A stretch of DNA of 64,000 nt from Methanosarcina sp. UBA293 (GTDB lineage Archaea; Halobacteriota; Methanosarcinia; Methanosarcinales; Methanosarcinaceae), in NCBI GenBank assembly GCA_002499445.1, contig DALS01000050.1, forward strand, positions 42,049 through 106,048, in the 5' to 3' direction. Made by a program: the position numbers and the translations under genes. Below, piece after piece: positions 1 through 9,158 of this stretch; position 1 is the first letter of the stretch; each line of letters begins with the position of its first letter. The notes beneath the pieces are model-generated. The model was not told where the DNA came from. It did not search any database and worked only from the letters and a program-made list of their open reading frames with translations.

Positions 1-375
1 TTTTGACAGGATTTCAAAAGCTTTTGAATAGAGAGTGTCGCCTGCAAGAATTGCTCCGGCTTCACCCCATATCATATGAACTGCAGGCCTTCCTCTGCGG
101 ATATCATCCTTGTCCATTATGTCATCATGGATCAAAGTGAAATTATGTACAAGCTCCACGGCTACCGCTGCAGGTAATATTGATTTAAGATTCGAGCCTA
201 CAGCCTCAGCTGCTAGAATAAGAACTGCAGGACGGAGGCGTTTTCCTCCGGCATCTACCAGGTAGCGAGAAGCCTTATACAGCTCCTCAGGAGGGGCTAC
301 CGGAAGCAGCTCATTAATTGCAGCGTCAACGTGGACACTTCTTTTTTTGATCTCATCAATTAACATCATAAGCAT
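1..375 (-). CDS. idsA: geranylgeranyl diphosphate synthase, N-terminal part (cut by window edge)
   Basis: Trans-prenyltransferase that builds C15/C20 prenyl diphosphates for archaeal ether lipids from IPP and DMAPP. The 125 visible codons contain the substrate-binding GGKRLRP motif near residue 43 and the first aspartate-rich motif DDIMD near residue 84, both diagnostic of the family. The C-terminal half, with the second Asp-rich motif, lies outside the window. The start is uncertain: ATG codons at 375, 369 and 366 are all in frame and there is no clear Shine-Dalgarno. It follows rnj by about 30 bp and so is probably the last visible gene of the isoprenoid operon. Confidence 0.93.
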   Translation of the reverse strand, partial: MLMMLIDEIKKRSVHVDAAINELLPVAPPEELYKASRYLVDAGGKRLRPAVLILAAEAVGSNLKSILPAAVAVELVHNFTLIHDDIMDKDDIRRGRPAVHMIWGEAGAILAGDTLYSKAFEILSK

Positions 376-406
376 CACGAGATACGGAACTAGGTTTCCT
401 ATACAA

Positions 407-1750
407 TTATTCTTCTATATATAACACTTCACCATTTCTGAGAAGATGTACTGTGTCTCCAAGTACATACCCGGCATCTTCTGCCATCTCAATGTAATGT
501 CCGTGCATTTCCATATCCCCGTGGGCAGGGATTACATGTTCAGGATTCACCATGCGCAGAAGTTCCCAATGATCCTCCTTGTATGCATGTCCTGAGACGT
601 GCACATTGTCGTAAATTCTGATGCCCCGCATCTTGAGCTTGGTCTCAAGGGCGTAGCGGTTAGCCTGAGTCATAGGACTCGGAATCACATTTGCAGAGAA
701 AATAACCCTGTCTCCTGGCTCAATTGCATAGGGAGTTTCCCCATTTGCAACACGTACAAGTATGGAGCCCGGCTCTCCTTGGTGCCCGGTGACGATTGGC
801 AAGTACTTGTTCTTTCCTTCCTGCATAATCCGTTTGAAGGCCTTATCGATGTCTCTTCTCTGACCGTATATCTCAATATTGGATGGCAGATCCAGATAGC
901 CAAGATCTCTTGCAGCCCCTACATAACGTTCCATTGAGCGTCCCATAAGCACAGGAATCCTGCCCATTTCTCCAGCCGCTTCAATAATCGCTTTTATTCT
1001 GGGAATATGGGAAGCAAAGGTGGTAATAATCATCCCGACCTCAGACTCTTCTGTTCCAAGCAACACATCTCTGACCATATCCTTTGCAATCTGTTCCGAT
1101 GGAGTCTTTCCTGCGCGTCCGGCATTCGTGCTCTCTACAATCATTGCAATAACTCCTTCCTTTCCAAGGGTTTTGAGGCGCTCGAAGTCAGGAGCTTCTC
1201 CCATTGTCGGAGTTCGGTCAAGTTTAAAGTCGCAAGCGTAAAGGATCGCTCCAACTGGAGTGTGAACTGCTGCAAGAACGCAATCAATAATACTGTGCTG
1301 GACGTTGATGAATTCAATGGAGATATCTTCCGTAACCTGATAAGTCCCACCAGCATTTAACGGAATAACCCTGTTGCAAACCTCAAACTTGCGCTCAGCT
1401 TCGATCTGTTGTTTGATAAGGGCGGTTGTGTATGGAGTAGAAATGATTGGGGCGTTATACCTATGGGCAAGTTTTGGAATTGCACCTATGTGGTCAAGAT
1501 GTCCATGGGTGCAGACAATTGCCCGGACAGTTCCATTAATTTCTTTCATGATAGTGTCGTCAGGAATTGCCCCCATCTCTATAAGCTCAAGAGAATGCAT
1601 TTTGTCAATTTCAACATCTTCGTGAATCTGAACTCTATCGAGCCGGAGCCCCATGTCCAGAATAATAATATCTTCATCTATGATAACCGCAGTCATGTTA
1701 CGGCCCATCTCATTGTAACCGCCGACTGCAACAATTCCTATTTCAGTCAT
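407..1750 (-). CDS. rnj: ribonuclease J (archaeal RNase J, beta-CASP metallo-beta-lactamase)
   Basis: A 447-aa MBL-fold/beta-CASP nuclease. The metal-binding HGHLDH motif is at residues 82-87, followed by a beta-CASP region and a C-terminal VSGHA and PAHGD signature. RNase J proteins are 5'-3' exonucleases/endonucleases acting in mRNA turnover. Length is normal for archaeal aRNase J. The ATG is preceded by GAGGT. In many Euryarchaeota this gene sits between idi2 and idsA, as here, although a 950-bp gap separates it from idi2 and suggests its own promoter. Confidence 0.93.
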   Translation of the reverse strand: MTEIGIVAVGGYNEMGRNMTAVIIDEDIIILDMGLRLDRVQIHEDVEIDKMHSLELIEMGAIPDDTIMKEINGTVRAIVCTHGHLDHIGAIPKLAHRYNAPIISTPYTTALIKQQIEAERKFEVCNRVIPLNAGGTYQVTEDISIEFINVQHSIIDCVLAAVHTPVGAILYACDFKLDRTPTMGEAPDFERLKTLGKEGVIAMIVESTNAGRAGKTPSEQIAKDMVRDVLLGTEESEVGMIITTFASHIPRIKAIIEAAGEMGRIPVLMGRSMERYVGAARDLGYLDLPSNIEIYGQRRDIDKAFKRIMQEGKNKYLPIVTGHQGEPGSILVRVANGETPYAIEPGDRVIFSANVIPSPMTQANRYALETKLKMRGIRIYDNVHVSGHAYKEDHWELLRMVNPEHVIPAHGDMEMHGHYIEMAEDAGYVLGDTVHLLRNGEVLYIEE

Positions 1751-2699
1751 ATTTTTACCTCTTATTCATTTTTGATCCTTGTGAACCCCAATCCTCAGAA
1801 AAAGGATCAGGTGATGACCTTAAAGTTATAACCACTATGCGAATGGTATAGCAGATAATATAAAAGTTAATACAGAATCAGTTATAAGGAAGTCAATACT
1901 GAGACCTGCTTGCAGGAAAAAAACTACCTCCAAACGAGAATGAATCAGGCTACACCTCTTGAACAGGAGCCTTTTATATACTCCTCCATTACTGGCTATT
2001 GTTTTTTAACAACCTGATTTCCGACCAACCCTATATGATAAGATTTCTGCCGCCAAAATCTTTGAAGAAGTACAGTCCTACGTTTCAGCTATTTGTTAGA
2101 AAATTTACTATTATCTATATTATTGTAATTGGATCAATTTTGCTGGTTTTTTTCTGCCTCTTATTCCTGCTGATTCTTACTAATCATCCTTACTGAGTCA
2201 TTCTACTGATAATTCTCATTAAACGGCTTCATTTGACAATTATCATAAACTGACAGATATTCCAATTGAAATTATGAAATCACTTCACCAATATACTAAG
2301 TAATTTTCAGCCTGAGTAACTGTGAGACTAATTTCTTATTTTAACTGATCTTAGGATAAATTTATGAAAACTCGGATAAATCTATGAAATTAATATCTTA
2401 ATTTAACTTTGTGATCAATCCTATGAAATTAATCATTACTTGTTAGTCTTAAAGGATCTTATAGCAACTAATACTTTGGTGGTTTGTAAATAGCGATCCT
2501 AAATAGGTTTTTCAATAATATGATAAATCTGATCATTATTTGTATATTTAAAATTTGTTCTCGATCATTACTTTCATATTATGTATAGTTGTTGTTATGG
2601 AACTAATCTTTTAAGGTTCATAGCTGTTACTGGATACCGGTACAATGTAAATGTTAATACTGGCTACAGGTAAAAGTAACCAAATATCTACACTTTGCC
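1751..2699. other. AT-rich intergenic region between idi2 and rnj
   Basis: About 950 bp that interrupt an otherwise tight operon. It is very AT-rich, with degenerate short repeats (variants of 'gataaatctatgaaattaat' around 2355-2440). A TATA-like TTTTATATA lies at 1971-1982 and could serve either strand. Apart from the weak small ORF listed separately, I see no gene or structured RNA. Confidence 0.5.
2035..2196 (+). CDS. possible small single-span membrane protein (weak)
   Basis: A 53-codon ORF from ATG 2035. The N-terminal half is basic, followed by a strongly hydrophobic stretch of about 28 residues (IIYIIVIGSILLVFFCLLFL) and a short tail. A TATA-like sequence lies about 55 bp upstream on the same strand, but there is no Shine-Dalgarno. 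The hydrophobic bias could be an artefact of T-rich DNA. It runs opposite to all neighbours. No family recognised. Confidence 0.2.
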   Translation: MIRFLPPKSLKKYSPTFQLFVRKFTIIYIIVIGSILLVFFCLLFLLILTNHPY

Positions 2700-3797
2700 T
2701 TAAAAAGCGTCACCTGCTAATGCATAATCTTTTACGTTAAAGCCACGCTGCCCCAAGTACTCAAGGGTCCAGCCAGTAACAACCACGGGTGCGTTACGCA
2801 GGTCCTTTATATTTGCACAACCGCAAAGAAACATCGCAACTCTGAATTCATCCAGCATGCGTGAAAGGACCCTGGCAACCGATTCTTTTCCTTCAAGGGC
2901 AGGACCCACAAGAGGTAGGGCTGCACTTGCCGCACTTGCTCCAAGAGCAATGGATTTAGCGATATCGATACCTGTCCTGATCCCACCTGTTGCAATAACT
3001 GGAAGGGAAACCCTGGATTCTATAATGCTGGCAACTGTGGGAATTCCAAAGTCCCAGAAAAGTTCTCCTAGATGCTCGGAGATTGAATCTCCGCTTTCCT
3101 TGGCCCTGTAGACTTCAACACCTGCCCAGCTTGTACCTCCAGTGCCTCCTACATCAATTGCAGACACGCCTGCCTTCTGGAGCAGAAGAGCATCTTCCCT
3201 TGAGATCCCGGCTCCAGTTTCTTTAATAATTACTGGCGTATTTAGTACGGAGGAGATCTCTTTTATCATATCAAGGCAGCCAGTGGCGTCCCTGTCCCCT
3301 TCTGGCTGGATTGCTTCCTGCAAGAAGTTAAGGTGAATGGCAAGAGCATCGGCATCGATCATTTCAACGAGCTTTTCAACTCCTTCAACTCCATATTCGC
3401 GAATCTGGGCAGCGCCCACATTTCCATATACAAAGGCACTTGGAGCCATTTCCCTGACAATCCTGAAAGACTCTTCCTGGGCAGGGTCATCGATTGCAGC
3501 CCTCTGGCTGCCAACTCCTATTCCCACTTCCAGCTCTTCGGCTGCAGCGGCAAGGGCAGCATTTACAGGAATTGTATCAGGATGTCCTCCAGTGATTGAA
3601 GCGATTAGAAAAGGAGCTTTCAGGCGCTTTCCAAGAAAGTCTACAGACATGTCCAGTTTATCCATATTGAGTTCCGGAAGCGCCCTATGGATTAGGGTCA
3701 CATCCTCAAAGCCCGCGCTGACTTTTCGGGACTCAACCGGGCTTTCAGCACATAACTTTAGATGTTCGATCTTTCGCTTTGAGGTAGTGTTGATCAT
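2700..3797 (-). CDS. fni: isopentenyl-diphosphate delta-isomerase, type 2 (FMN)
   Basis: Interconverts IPP and DMAPP using reduced FMN; this is the archaeal/bacterial type 2 enzyme, unrelated to type 1. The 365-aa TIM-barrel protein shows the early TGGHPDT loop, HLNFLQE, the glycine-rich DVGGTGGTSW stretch and the GGIRTG phosphate-binding loop. The gene starts 3 bp after the isopentenyl phosphate kinase stop, so the two are translationally coupled. Together with mvk and ipk it completes the archaeal mevalonate branch to DMAPP. Confidence 0.96.
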   Translation of the reverse strand: MINTTSKRKIEHLKLCAESPVESRKVSAGFEDVTLIHRALPELNMDKLDMSVDFLGKRLKAPFLIASITGGHPDTIPVNAALAAAAEELEVGIGVGSQRAAIDDPAQEESFRIVREMAPSAFVYGNVGAAQIREYGVEGVEKLVEMIDADALAIHLNFLQEAIQPEGDRDATGCLDMIKEISSVLNTPVIIKETGAGISREDALLLQKAGVSAIDVGGTGGTSWAGVEVYRAKESGDSISEHLGELFWDFGIPTVASIIESRVSLPVIATGGIRTGIDIAKSIALGASAASAALPLVGPALEGKESVARVLSRMLDEFRVAMFLCGCANIKDLRNAPVVVTGWTLEYLGQRGFNVKDYALAGDAF

Positions 3798-3799
3798 AC

Positions 3800-4582
3800 T
3801 TATTCCCTACTATCTGGACTGATTTTGGTTCCTATGGATTCCCCATCTAAGAACCGATATATGTTATTCTCTTTTCCGGCATTGAATATATGTGATGTAA
3901 TACAAGACGTTTTGCTAAGTTCCAGGAGTTCCTGCACCTTTCCGAGCATGCCGCCCGTAACATCGGTGCTTTCCGAACCTCTTATGTAATGCTTGAAATT
4001 TTCAAAGGTTTCCGGGGTGATCTCAGGAACAGGTTTTCCATTCTTATCAAGTACGCCCTCCTCTGCCGAACCAAGCCCGAGCCGGGCAATCTTAAGTTCT
4101 TTTGCAAGGTAGGGAACTATCTGATCTCCTGAGAGTACGCACGCTCCAAGTTCGAGGTCCATAACAACATCTCCATGTAGAACCGGGACAAAACCATTCT
4201 CAAGCATGAGCTTTATGTTATCGAGGTACATACTCTCGATCCGCCCATTTCTGCAAACTGTACAGCCCATAGGATGTACGGCTATAGCCCGGATTCCATA
4301 CTCGTTCAGAGCATCCACCACCCTGGATGCCAGTTTTTTGACAGATTCATGCGTTACAATTACTCCTTTAGGATCAAAACCCCTGTCAAGCCCATATTTT
4401 TTGGCGTAGGTATGCCCAAAAGAACCTGCACCGTGCACAACAATCATTTTTCCCCTGTATCCGGAAACTTCCTTTGCTATCCTTAGGAGGTCAGCTTCCC
4501 TTATAACTCCCTGGTCTGCGGCTTTGTCAGTAATGACACTGCCCCCAAGTTTCAGGATAACAGATTCGGTTGAGACCTTCAT
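3800..4582 (-). CDS. ipk: isopentenyl phosphate kinase
   Basis: Phosphorylates isopentenyl phosphate to IPP in the modified archaeal mevalonate pathway. A 260-aa amino-acid-kinase-fold protein with the N-terminal KLGGS loop (residues 11-15), the HGAGSFGH segment whose histidine is characteristic of IPK, a central HGDVV and a late TGGMLGK. It lies between mvk (125 bp upstream) and idi2 (3 bp downstream), the expected context. Confidence 0.95.
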   Translation of the reverse strand: MKVSTESVILKLGGSVITDKAADQGVIREADLLRIAKEVSGYRGKMIVVHGAGSFGHTYAKKYGLDRGFDPKGVIVTHESVKKLASRVVDALNEYGIRAIAVHPMGCTVCRNGRIESMYLDNIKLMLENGFVPVLHGDVVMDLELGACVLSGDQIVPYLAKELKIARLGLGSAEEGVLDKNGKPVPEITPETFENFKHYIRGSESTDVTGGMLGKVQELLELSKTSCITSHIFNAGKENNIYRFLDGESIGTKISPDSRE

Positions 4583-4707
4583 GCCATATCACTTAATACC
4601 TTTTTTAAATGCCTTTTATTGATAACCACAAATAGTGAAATAAGCTTCAGAAACATTAAATACAGATTCAAAATGCTCAATTTTTAATGCAGGTTCGAGA
4701 TGCTCAA

Positions 4708-5625
4708 TCAAAAATTCAAGCCCTCTTTCCTCAAACCCTCTTCCGAGGATTTGGTCGTGGTCACTTTACCTCCTGCTTTTGCAATGGCTTCTCCAACCTG
4801 CCAACATTTATCAGGCGCCGTAAGGGCAACCATGCATCCTCCCCCACCAGCGCCTGTAATTTTTGCTCCGAAAGCTCCGGCTCTTCGGGCTGAGTATATT
4901 AACTTAGAAAGTTCAAGAACATTTACTCCAAGAGCGTCCAGAAGCCCCTGATTTACATTCATAAGCCTGCCAATGGATGAGTAGTCGCCTGCAAGGACAA
5001 GAGATTCCCCGATTTTAGAGATCCTGCCAATAGAAGCCATGAGAGGCTCAATAAGTTCAGGGTAGCTTTCACGGAGCATCCTGACATTTGTTACAAGCTC
5101 TTTTGTGGAGGAAAAAACTCCTGTATCTCCTATTACAATCCCGCACTCCAGCCCCCTCAATTTCCTGCGGTCAGGAATGGTAACAACTCCTCCAAATGTG
5201 GAAACATAGGTATCGGTAGGGCTTGCCACTCCCTGGACCTCGATTTCAATTCCATGGCCCAGTTTTGCAATCTCGGAAAAAGAAAGCCCACAACCAAAAA
5301 GGTCATTGAGAGCACCTAGACTTGCAATCGTTACTGCTGCAGACGATCCGAGCCCGGAACCTACAGGAATATCAGAATCAACTTCCAGAAAAACACCATT
5401 TATAGGTACAATTTCTCTTATTTTTTCAATAACTGAGGAAATATAGGGATGTTTTTCAAATTCAAGCCCTGTTCTACCGATCTGTGACTGAATAACTACA
5501 GAATCGCTAACCTCTGCCCTGACACGGGTCCTTAGATCTACAGCACATGCTATTGCAGTTTCTCCATAAACAACTGCATGCTCTCCGAAGAGATAGATTT
5601 TCCCGGGTGCAGAATATAAAACCAA
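4708..5625 (-). CDS. mvk: mevalonate kinase
   Basis: GHMP kinase making 5-phosphomevalonate. It shows SAPGKIYLFGEHAVVYG at the N-terminus, the ATP loop PVGSGLGSSAAVT, and the C-terminal KITGAGGGGC motif. A longer ATG ORF (from 5646) exists, but I choose the TTG at 5625: it lies 6 nt after an AGAGGA ribosome-binding site and gives an N-terminus starting two residues before the conserved SAPGK, as in other Methanosarcina mevalonate kinases. That gives 305 aa. The end of the gene and the bases just beyond share a short repeat ('gatgctcaat'-like). Confidence 0.95.
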   Translation of the reverse strand: MVLYSAPGKIYLFGEHAVVYGETAIACAVDLRTRVRAEVSDSVVIQSQIGRTGLEFEKHPYISSVIEKIREIVPINGVFLEVDSDIPVGSGLGSSAAVTIASLGALNDLFGCGLSFSEIAKLGHGIEIEVQGVASPTDTYVSTFGGVVTIPDRRKLRGLECGIVIGDTGVFSSTKELVTNVRMLRESYPELIEPLMASIGRISKIGESLVLAGDYSSIGRLMNVNQGLLDALGVNVLELSKLIYSARRAGAFGAKITGAGGGGCMVALTAPDKCWQVGEAIAKAGGKVTTTKSSEEGLRKEGLNF

Positions 5626-6058
5626 TATTATTCCTCTGAAGTCCAAACAAGTTGAGGTATATAAGTAATGAAATGTAATATAAAGTAATGAAAGTAATGA
5701 AATTATAATTTAACTTGAAAGTTGATTTGCTTTTGTGGACTGTTTTAAGTATTATAGAATATGTCTTTAATATAATAATCAATACATTTTAATGGAAGAA
5801 GGAATTTAATAAATCTTTGAACTTAAAAATATATTTACGTTTAATGTAATAGTAAATCTATTTATAAACACATTATCAATTATTTTCAAGTAATGAAATA
5901 TTTGTTTTAGGATGTTTAAGCTATTTTACAAACTATATTAAGTAGATAACGGTAAAAACCATAGAAATTATCCGGGGTAAGTAGTTATCTTGGTAAAGTA
6001 GCTACTCCGGCAACCTTGAATTAAAAACAAGTATATTCCATTTTCTGTAGAATTTCTC
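5626..6058. other. AT-rich intergenic region upstream of mvk
   Basis: Between memo and mvk, over 75% A+T, with no ORF or RNA structure I can support. It likely holds a separate promoter for mvk-ipk-idi2 on the minus strand, but several TATA-like strings compete and I cannot choose one. Confidence 0.4.
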
Positions 6059-6856
6059 TTACTCTACTATAATAGCGGCATATCCTACAACTGCATCCAT
6101 ATCTCCGGAAACTTCCCCACTGTTTGAATAGTTAAGCAGTTCGGCTCGATTCGCACCTAGCTTTTTTGAGGCAGTTAGCATCGCGGAAATTGGACCATAA
6201 CCACAAACGGATGCATTTCTTCTATAAAGCCTTTCATATATTCCCGAAACATCCAGATTAAGAATAGCCTCTATAATTTCGTTGTCAACTTCCCTTGCAA
6301 GGCTTGCAGGCTGGTAATGAGTAAAATCGCTGGATGCAATAAAGACTACTCTTTTCTCACTTTCTGAAACAAGGCTGGCAACAAGATCTCCAACCTCAAC
6401 TGCAGTTTCTTCATCCTGCATACCTAAGCAGATAGGAAGAATTTTGAAATCGTGATCGAAACGATATTGAAGGAAAGGAAGTTGAACTTCGATAGAATGC
6501 TCATATCGATGCCCAAGCTCATCCGTATCAATAATACTTCCTGATAGCCCTTTGGCAAGTTCGCGATCAACCTCGAGAGTTCCCAGGGGAGTTTTCCAGG
6601 TATCCATAGATACTGATACAGGTGAGCCGTATCCCGTATGGTTGGGACCAAAAAGGACATATGTGTCGGCTTTGGAGAGAGCTGCATAAACATGTGCAGC
6701 AACTTTCCCTGAGTAAACATATCCTGCATGTGGGCAGACAGCCCCGAGGATATTTCTTTCCTGGATCTCCAGACCTTCAAAACATCGCTTGAGTTCTTCC
6801 TCCAGATATTCTGGGTGCAGGGGATAGAACTGCCCTGCAACTGCTGGCTGTCTCAT
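6059..6856 (-). CDS. MEMO1/YjjX-type AmmeMemoRadiSam system protein B
   Basis: A 265-aa Memo-family protein (COG1355), related in fold to extradiol dioxygenases. Seen: PHAGYVYSG with a conserved His, GPNHTGYG, a GHRYEHSIEVQLPFLQ segment and SSDFTHYQ. The biochemical role in archaea is unsettled. The family often co-occurs with AMMECR1 and a radical SAM protein (not present here), and in archaea is commonly located between rps2 and mvk, exactly as here. It starts 70 bp after the rps2 stop. Confidence 0.93.
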   Translation of the reverse strand: MRQPAVAGQFYPLHPEYLEEELKRCFEGLEIQERNILGAVCPHAGYVYSGKVAAHVYAALSKADTYVLFGPNHTGYGSPVSVSMDTWKTPLGTLEVDRELAKGLSGSIIDTDELGHRYEHSIEVQLPFLQYRFDHDFKILPICLGMQDEETAVEVGDLVASLVSESEKRVVFIASSDFTHYQPASLAREVDNEIIEAILNLDVSGIYERLYRRNASVCGYGPISAMLTASKKLGANRAELLNYSNSGEVSGDMDAVVGYAAIIVE

Positions 6857-6926
6857 CTATAATCACCCATATAAGATATGAGCTAGATTTATATATTCTT
6901 GCAGGATGCAGAGCTACCTTTCGGAA

Positions 6927-7673
6927 TTAGAGAGGTGTTTCGAAGTCAGTCAACTCGTAATTAAAGGGGGTACCATTAAGCCGGGATACTTCCCTTGCAA
7001 GTAGCCAATAGACAAGTGAAAGAGCTTTTCTACCTTTGTTGTTTGTGGGAATTACAAGGTCCACGTTTGAAGTCATGTTGTTAGTATCACAGAGTGCCAC
7101 AATAGGTACTCCGATGCTAGAAGCTTCTTTTAGAACCTGGACATCGCCTGCAGGATCGGTTACAACCACAACATCAGGCTCAAAGTAACCATGGATCTGA
7201 GGGTTTGTAAGCAAGCCAGGAATGAACCTTCCGAGCATTGCTCTGGTGCTAAGTGCTCTGGAAAACATCCTTGCAGGATGCTGTCCGTACTGCCTTGAAG
7301 AAACCACTAAAATTCTTGAAGGATCATAGTTAGACAATAATTTTGACGCGGCTCTTATTCTTTCGTCTGTTGACTGGATATCAAGCACATATAATCCGTC
7401 AGTTCTGACCCGGTATACGAAACGCATCATATCCTGGGTCTTTTGCTGAGTACCTATGTGAACACCTGCTGCCAGGTATTCGTCAATTGAAACAAGGGAT
7501 GTGGAACCTTCTTTAGCAGAAGCTGCTTTATCATCCTCTGTTTCTACAGGCACAGATTCGGTTTTTGCTGCGGCTTCCTTTTCAGGTGCAGGTTCTACTT
7601 CAGCCACTACATTTTCTTCAGGCAAAGGCTGTGCTTCGTTTTCCTCCTGCCCTGTCTGCTCAATTTCCTCCAT
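6927..7673 (-). CDS. rps2: 30S ribosomal protein S2 (uS2)
   Basis: A 248-aa small-subunit protein. The S2 core starts near residue 55 (LVSIDEYLAAGVHIGTQ) and contains VVVVTDPAGD and IPTNNKGRKALSLVYWLLAREV. The first ~55 residues are an acidic, low-complexity Glu/Ala/Pro extension typical of methanogen S2 proteins. It lies 70 bp downstream of rpoK with no enolase gene in between, unlike the rpoK-eno-rps2 order of many archaea. Confidence 0.96.
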   Translation of the reverse strand: MEEIEQTGQEENEAQPLPEENVVAEVEPAPEKEAAAKTESVPVETEDDKAASAKEGSTSLVSIDEYLAAGVHIGTQQKTQDMMRFVYRVRTDGLYVLDIQSTDERIRAASKLLSNYDPSRILVVSSRQYGQHPARMFSRALSTRAMLGRFIPGLLTNPQIHGYFEPDVVVVTDPAGDVQVLKEASSIGVPIVALCDTNNMTSNVDLVIPTNNKGRKALSLVYWLLAREVSRLNGTPFNYELTDFETPL

Positions 7674-7743
7674 AAAGACACCTCATAATATAGAATCAAC
7701 AATAAAACACATTCAATATCTGAAAATGTATCCCACTGCGTTT

Positions 7744-7926
7744 TCAATTGATTTTACGTTTGACCGTGATAGGAATAACTCCGGCCTTCAACTCTTCAAT
7801 AGCTACACCGAGAGGATCCAACCGCCCGTCATCTTCAACAAGGACAGGAGCCCCCATTGCAATCTGCAATGCTCTGGCGCCTACAATCCGTGCACGCTCG
7901 AACCGGGTATACTTTTCCTTGACCAA
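7744..7926 (-). CDS. rpoK: DNA-directed RNA polymerase subunit K (Rpb6/omega)
   Basis: A 60-aa assembly subunit of archaeal RNA polymerase. It contains TRFERARIVGARALQIAMGAP, the Rpb6/omega core, and PLGVAIEELKAGVIPITVKR. The full length is present. It follows tRNA-Pro and rpoN, the usual neighbours. Confidence 0.95.
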   Translation of the reverse strand: MVKEKYTRFERARIVGARALQIAMGAPVLVEDDGRLDPLGVAIEELKAGVIPITVKRKIN

Positions 7927-8039
7927 CTGATCACCCTTAAACTTAAAAACGCTCCGATGATTTTCGATAATTTAGAATCATGATAAATTTGATATTTTAC
8001 AGTACCTGCCTTAAAACCAGCACCCAAGAATAGGGAAAT

Positions 8040-8113
8040 GGGACCGCTGAGATTCGAACTCAGGTTCCGGCGTCCCGAACGCCGAAGGATGGACCAAGCT
8101 ACCCTACGGTCCC
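8040..8113 (-). tRNA. tRNA-Pro (CGG)
   Basis: The 74-nt cloverleaf on the minus strand runs from GGGACCG to CGGTCCC, giving a 7-bp acceptor stem. The anticodon stem CGGCG/CGCCG encloses the loop TTCGGGA, giving anticodon CGG. The T-arm is CTGAGTTCGAATCTCAG. There is no intron and no encoded CCA. The 5' end lies one base after the rpoN stop codon, so it is probably cut from the rpoN-rpoK transcript. Confidence 0.95.
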
Positions 8114-8114
8114 T

Positions 8115-8303
8115 TTACTGGTACGGCGAAAGCACATCAACGAGTTCAACATGGCTTAGCAACATTCTGCGACAGCAGTAGCGGGTGATCCCAAGATCAT
8201 CCAGCACTACAGCGGCATTTTCGCCATCACAAACACGTCTTTTGTACTCATCCCAATAGTTTGAGATTACTTTTCCACATGAGAAACATCGGACTGGGAT
8301 CAT
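8115..8303 (-). CDS. rpoN: DNA-directed RNA polymerase subunit N (Rpb10)
   Basis: A 62-aa zinc-binding subunit of archaeal RNA polymerase. It starts MIPVRCFSCGKVISNYW and ends with the CCRRM motif, so the CFSCG...CC zinc ligands are present. A longer ORF begins at 8351 inside rps9. The canonical start is the ATG at 8303, 4 bp after the rps9 stop, with AGGT upstream. Confidence 0.96.
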   Translation of the reverse strand: MIPVRCFSCGKVISNYWDEYKRRVCDGENAAVVLDDLGITRYCCRRMLLSHVELVDVLSPYQ

Positions 8304-8307
8304 ATTT

Positions 8308-8712
8308 TTACCTGTAAGATTTCTGGTATTTAGCCCTTGCTCCAGGTCCACCGAAGTTCTTTGATTCTTTCTGCCTAGAATCGCTTACAAGTAAATTGCG
8401 GTCATAGCTTGCGAAGTTGTCTCTGATGACTGTGTCATTTGTCCATTCCACAATGCCTCTGGCAACTGCGGTTCTTACCGCATTAGCCTGCCCGACAAAC
8501 CCGCCGCCTCGAACATCGACATTAATATCAAGTCCGGAGACCACTTCCTCTCCTGCGATCAGCAGAGGCTCTGAGATCTTCATCATTACAAGCTCTGGAG
8601 TATATAGTTCGAGCGGAATTTTATTGATCCTGACTTTACCGGTTCCTTTTGTGACTGTTGCGCGTGCAGTTGCAGTCTTGTGCTTTCCAGATGAATTAAC
8701 TACTTTGACCAT
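8308..8712 (-). CDS. rps9: 30S ribosomal protein S9 (uS9)
   Basis: 134 aa. Typical S9 features: N-terminal SSGKHKTATARATV, central GGGFVGQANAVR and the C-terminal tail GGPGARAKYQKSYR that reaches the P-site. It lies 13 bp after rpl13. Confidence 0.97.
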   Translation of the reverse strand: MVKVVNSSGKHKTATARATVTKGTGKVRINKIPLELYTPELVMMKISEPLLIAGEEVVSGLDINVDVRGGGFVGQANAVRTAVARGIVEWTNDTVIRDNFASYDRNLLVSDSRQKESKNFGGPGARAKYQKSYR

Positions 8713-8725
8713 GAGGACTCACCCT

Positions 8726-9148
8726 TTAGAACTTTGAACCCATTTTCTGGCTCACTTCACCAAGCTCAACATATTTACTGGAGCTTAAAAGCCTCATATC
8801 GGCATCCGCAATAGTGGTTGTTTCAGCGCCCTTGAGTTCATAGGGGACACCTACATAGACTTTGAGCCTGGACATTGCGTCCCTACCTCTTGCTCTCTTA
8901 TAGGGCAGCATCCCACGGATAGTCCTCTTAAGGATGCGATCTGGACGTTTCGGGAAATAAGGCCCGAATTCCGTTGCACCTCTTTCCCGGGTTTCCCGGT
9001 ATTCTTTGAGGGTAGTAGCCCTTGAGCCAGAAATTACGGCTTTTTCAGCATTTACAATATATATCTTCTCGTCTCCTGAAAGCAACTGCTTTGCAACTGT
9101 ACTTGCAAGACGCCCCAGGATAAGCCCATTTGCATCGATAACCGTCAT
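8726..9148 (-). CDS. rpl13: 50S ribosomal protein L13 (uL13)
   Basis: 140 aa from the ATG at 9148. The ORF could begin at a GTG nine bases earlier, but GAGG sits 8 nt upstream of this ATG and uL13 starts MTVIDANGLILGRLAS. The core segments YKRARGRDAM and the preceding KRTIRGMLP are intact. The upstream rpl18e stop lies 10 bp away. Confidence 0.96.
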   Translation of the reverse strand: MTVIDANGLILGRLASTVAKQLLSGDEKIYIVNAEKAVISGSRATTLKEYRETRERGATEFGPYFPKRPDRILKRTIRGMLPYKRARGRDAMSRLKVYVGVPYELKGAETTTIADADMRLLSSSKYVELGEVSQKMGSKF

Positions 9149-9158
9149 CTTCGACACC

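Noticed and set aside
1999..2034. TTG-initiated extension of the small ORF at 2035
   Set aside because: No ribosome-binding site and no coding character; even the shorter ATG version is only weakly supported.
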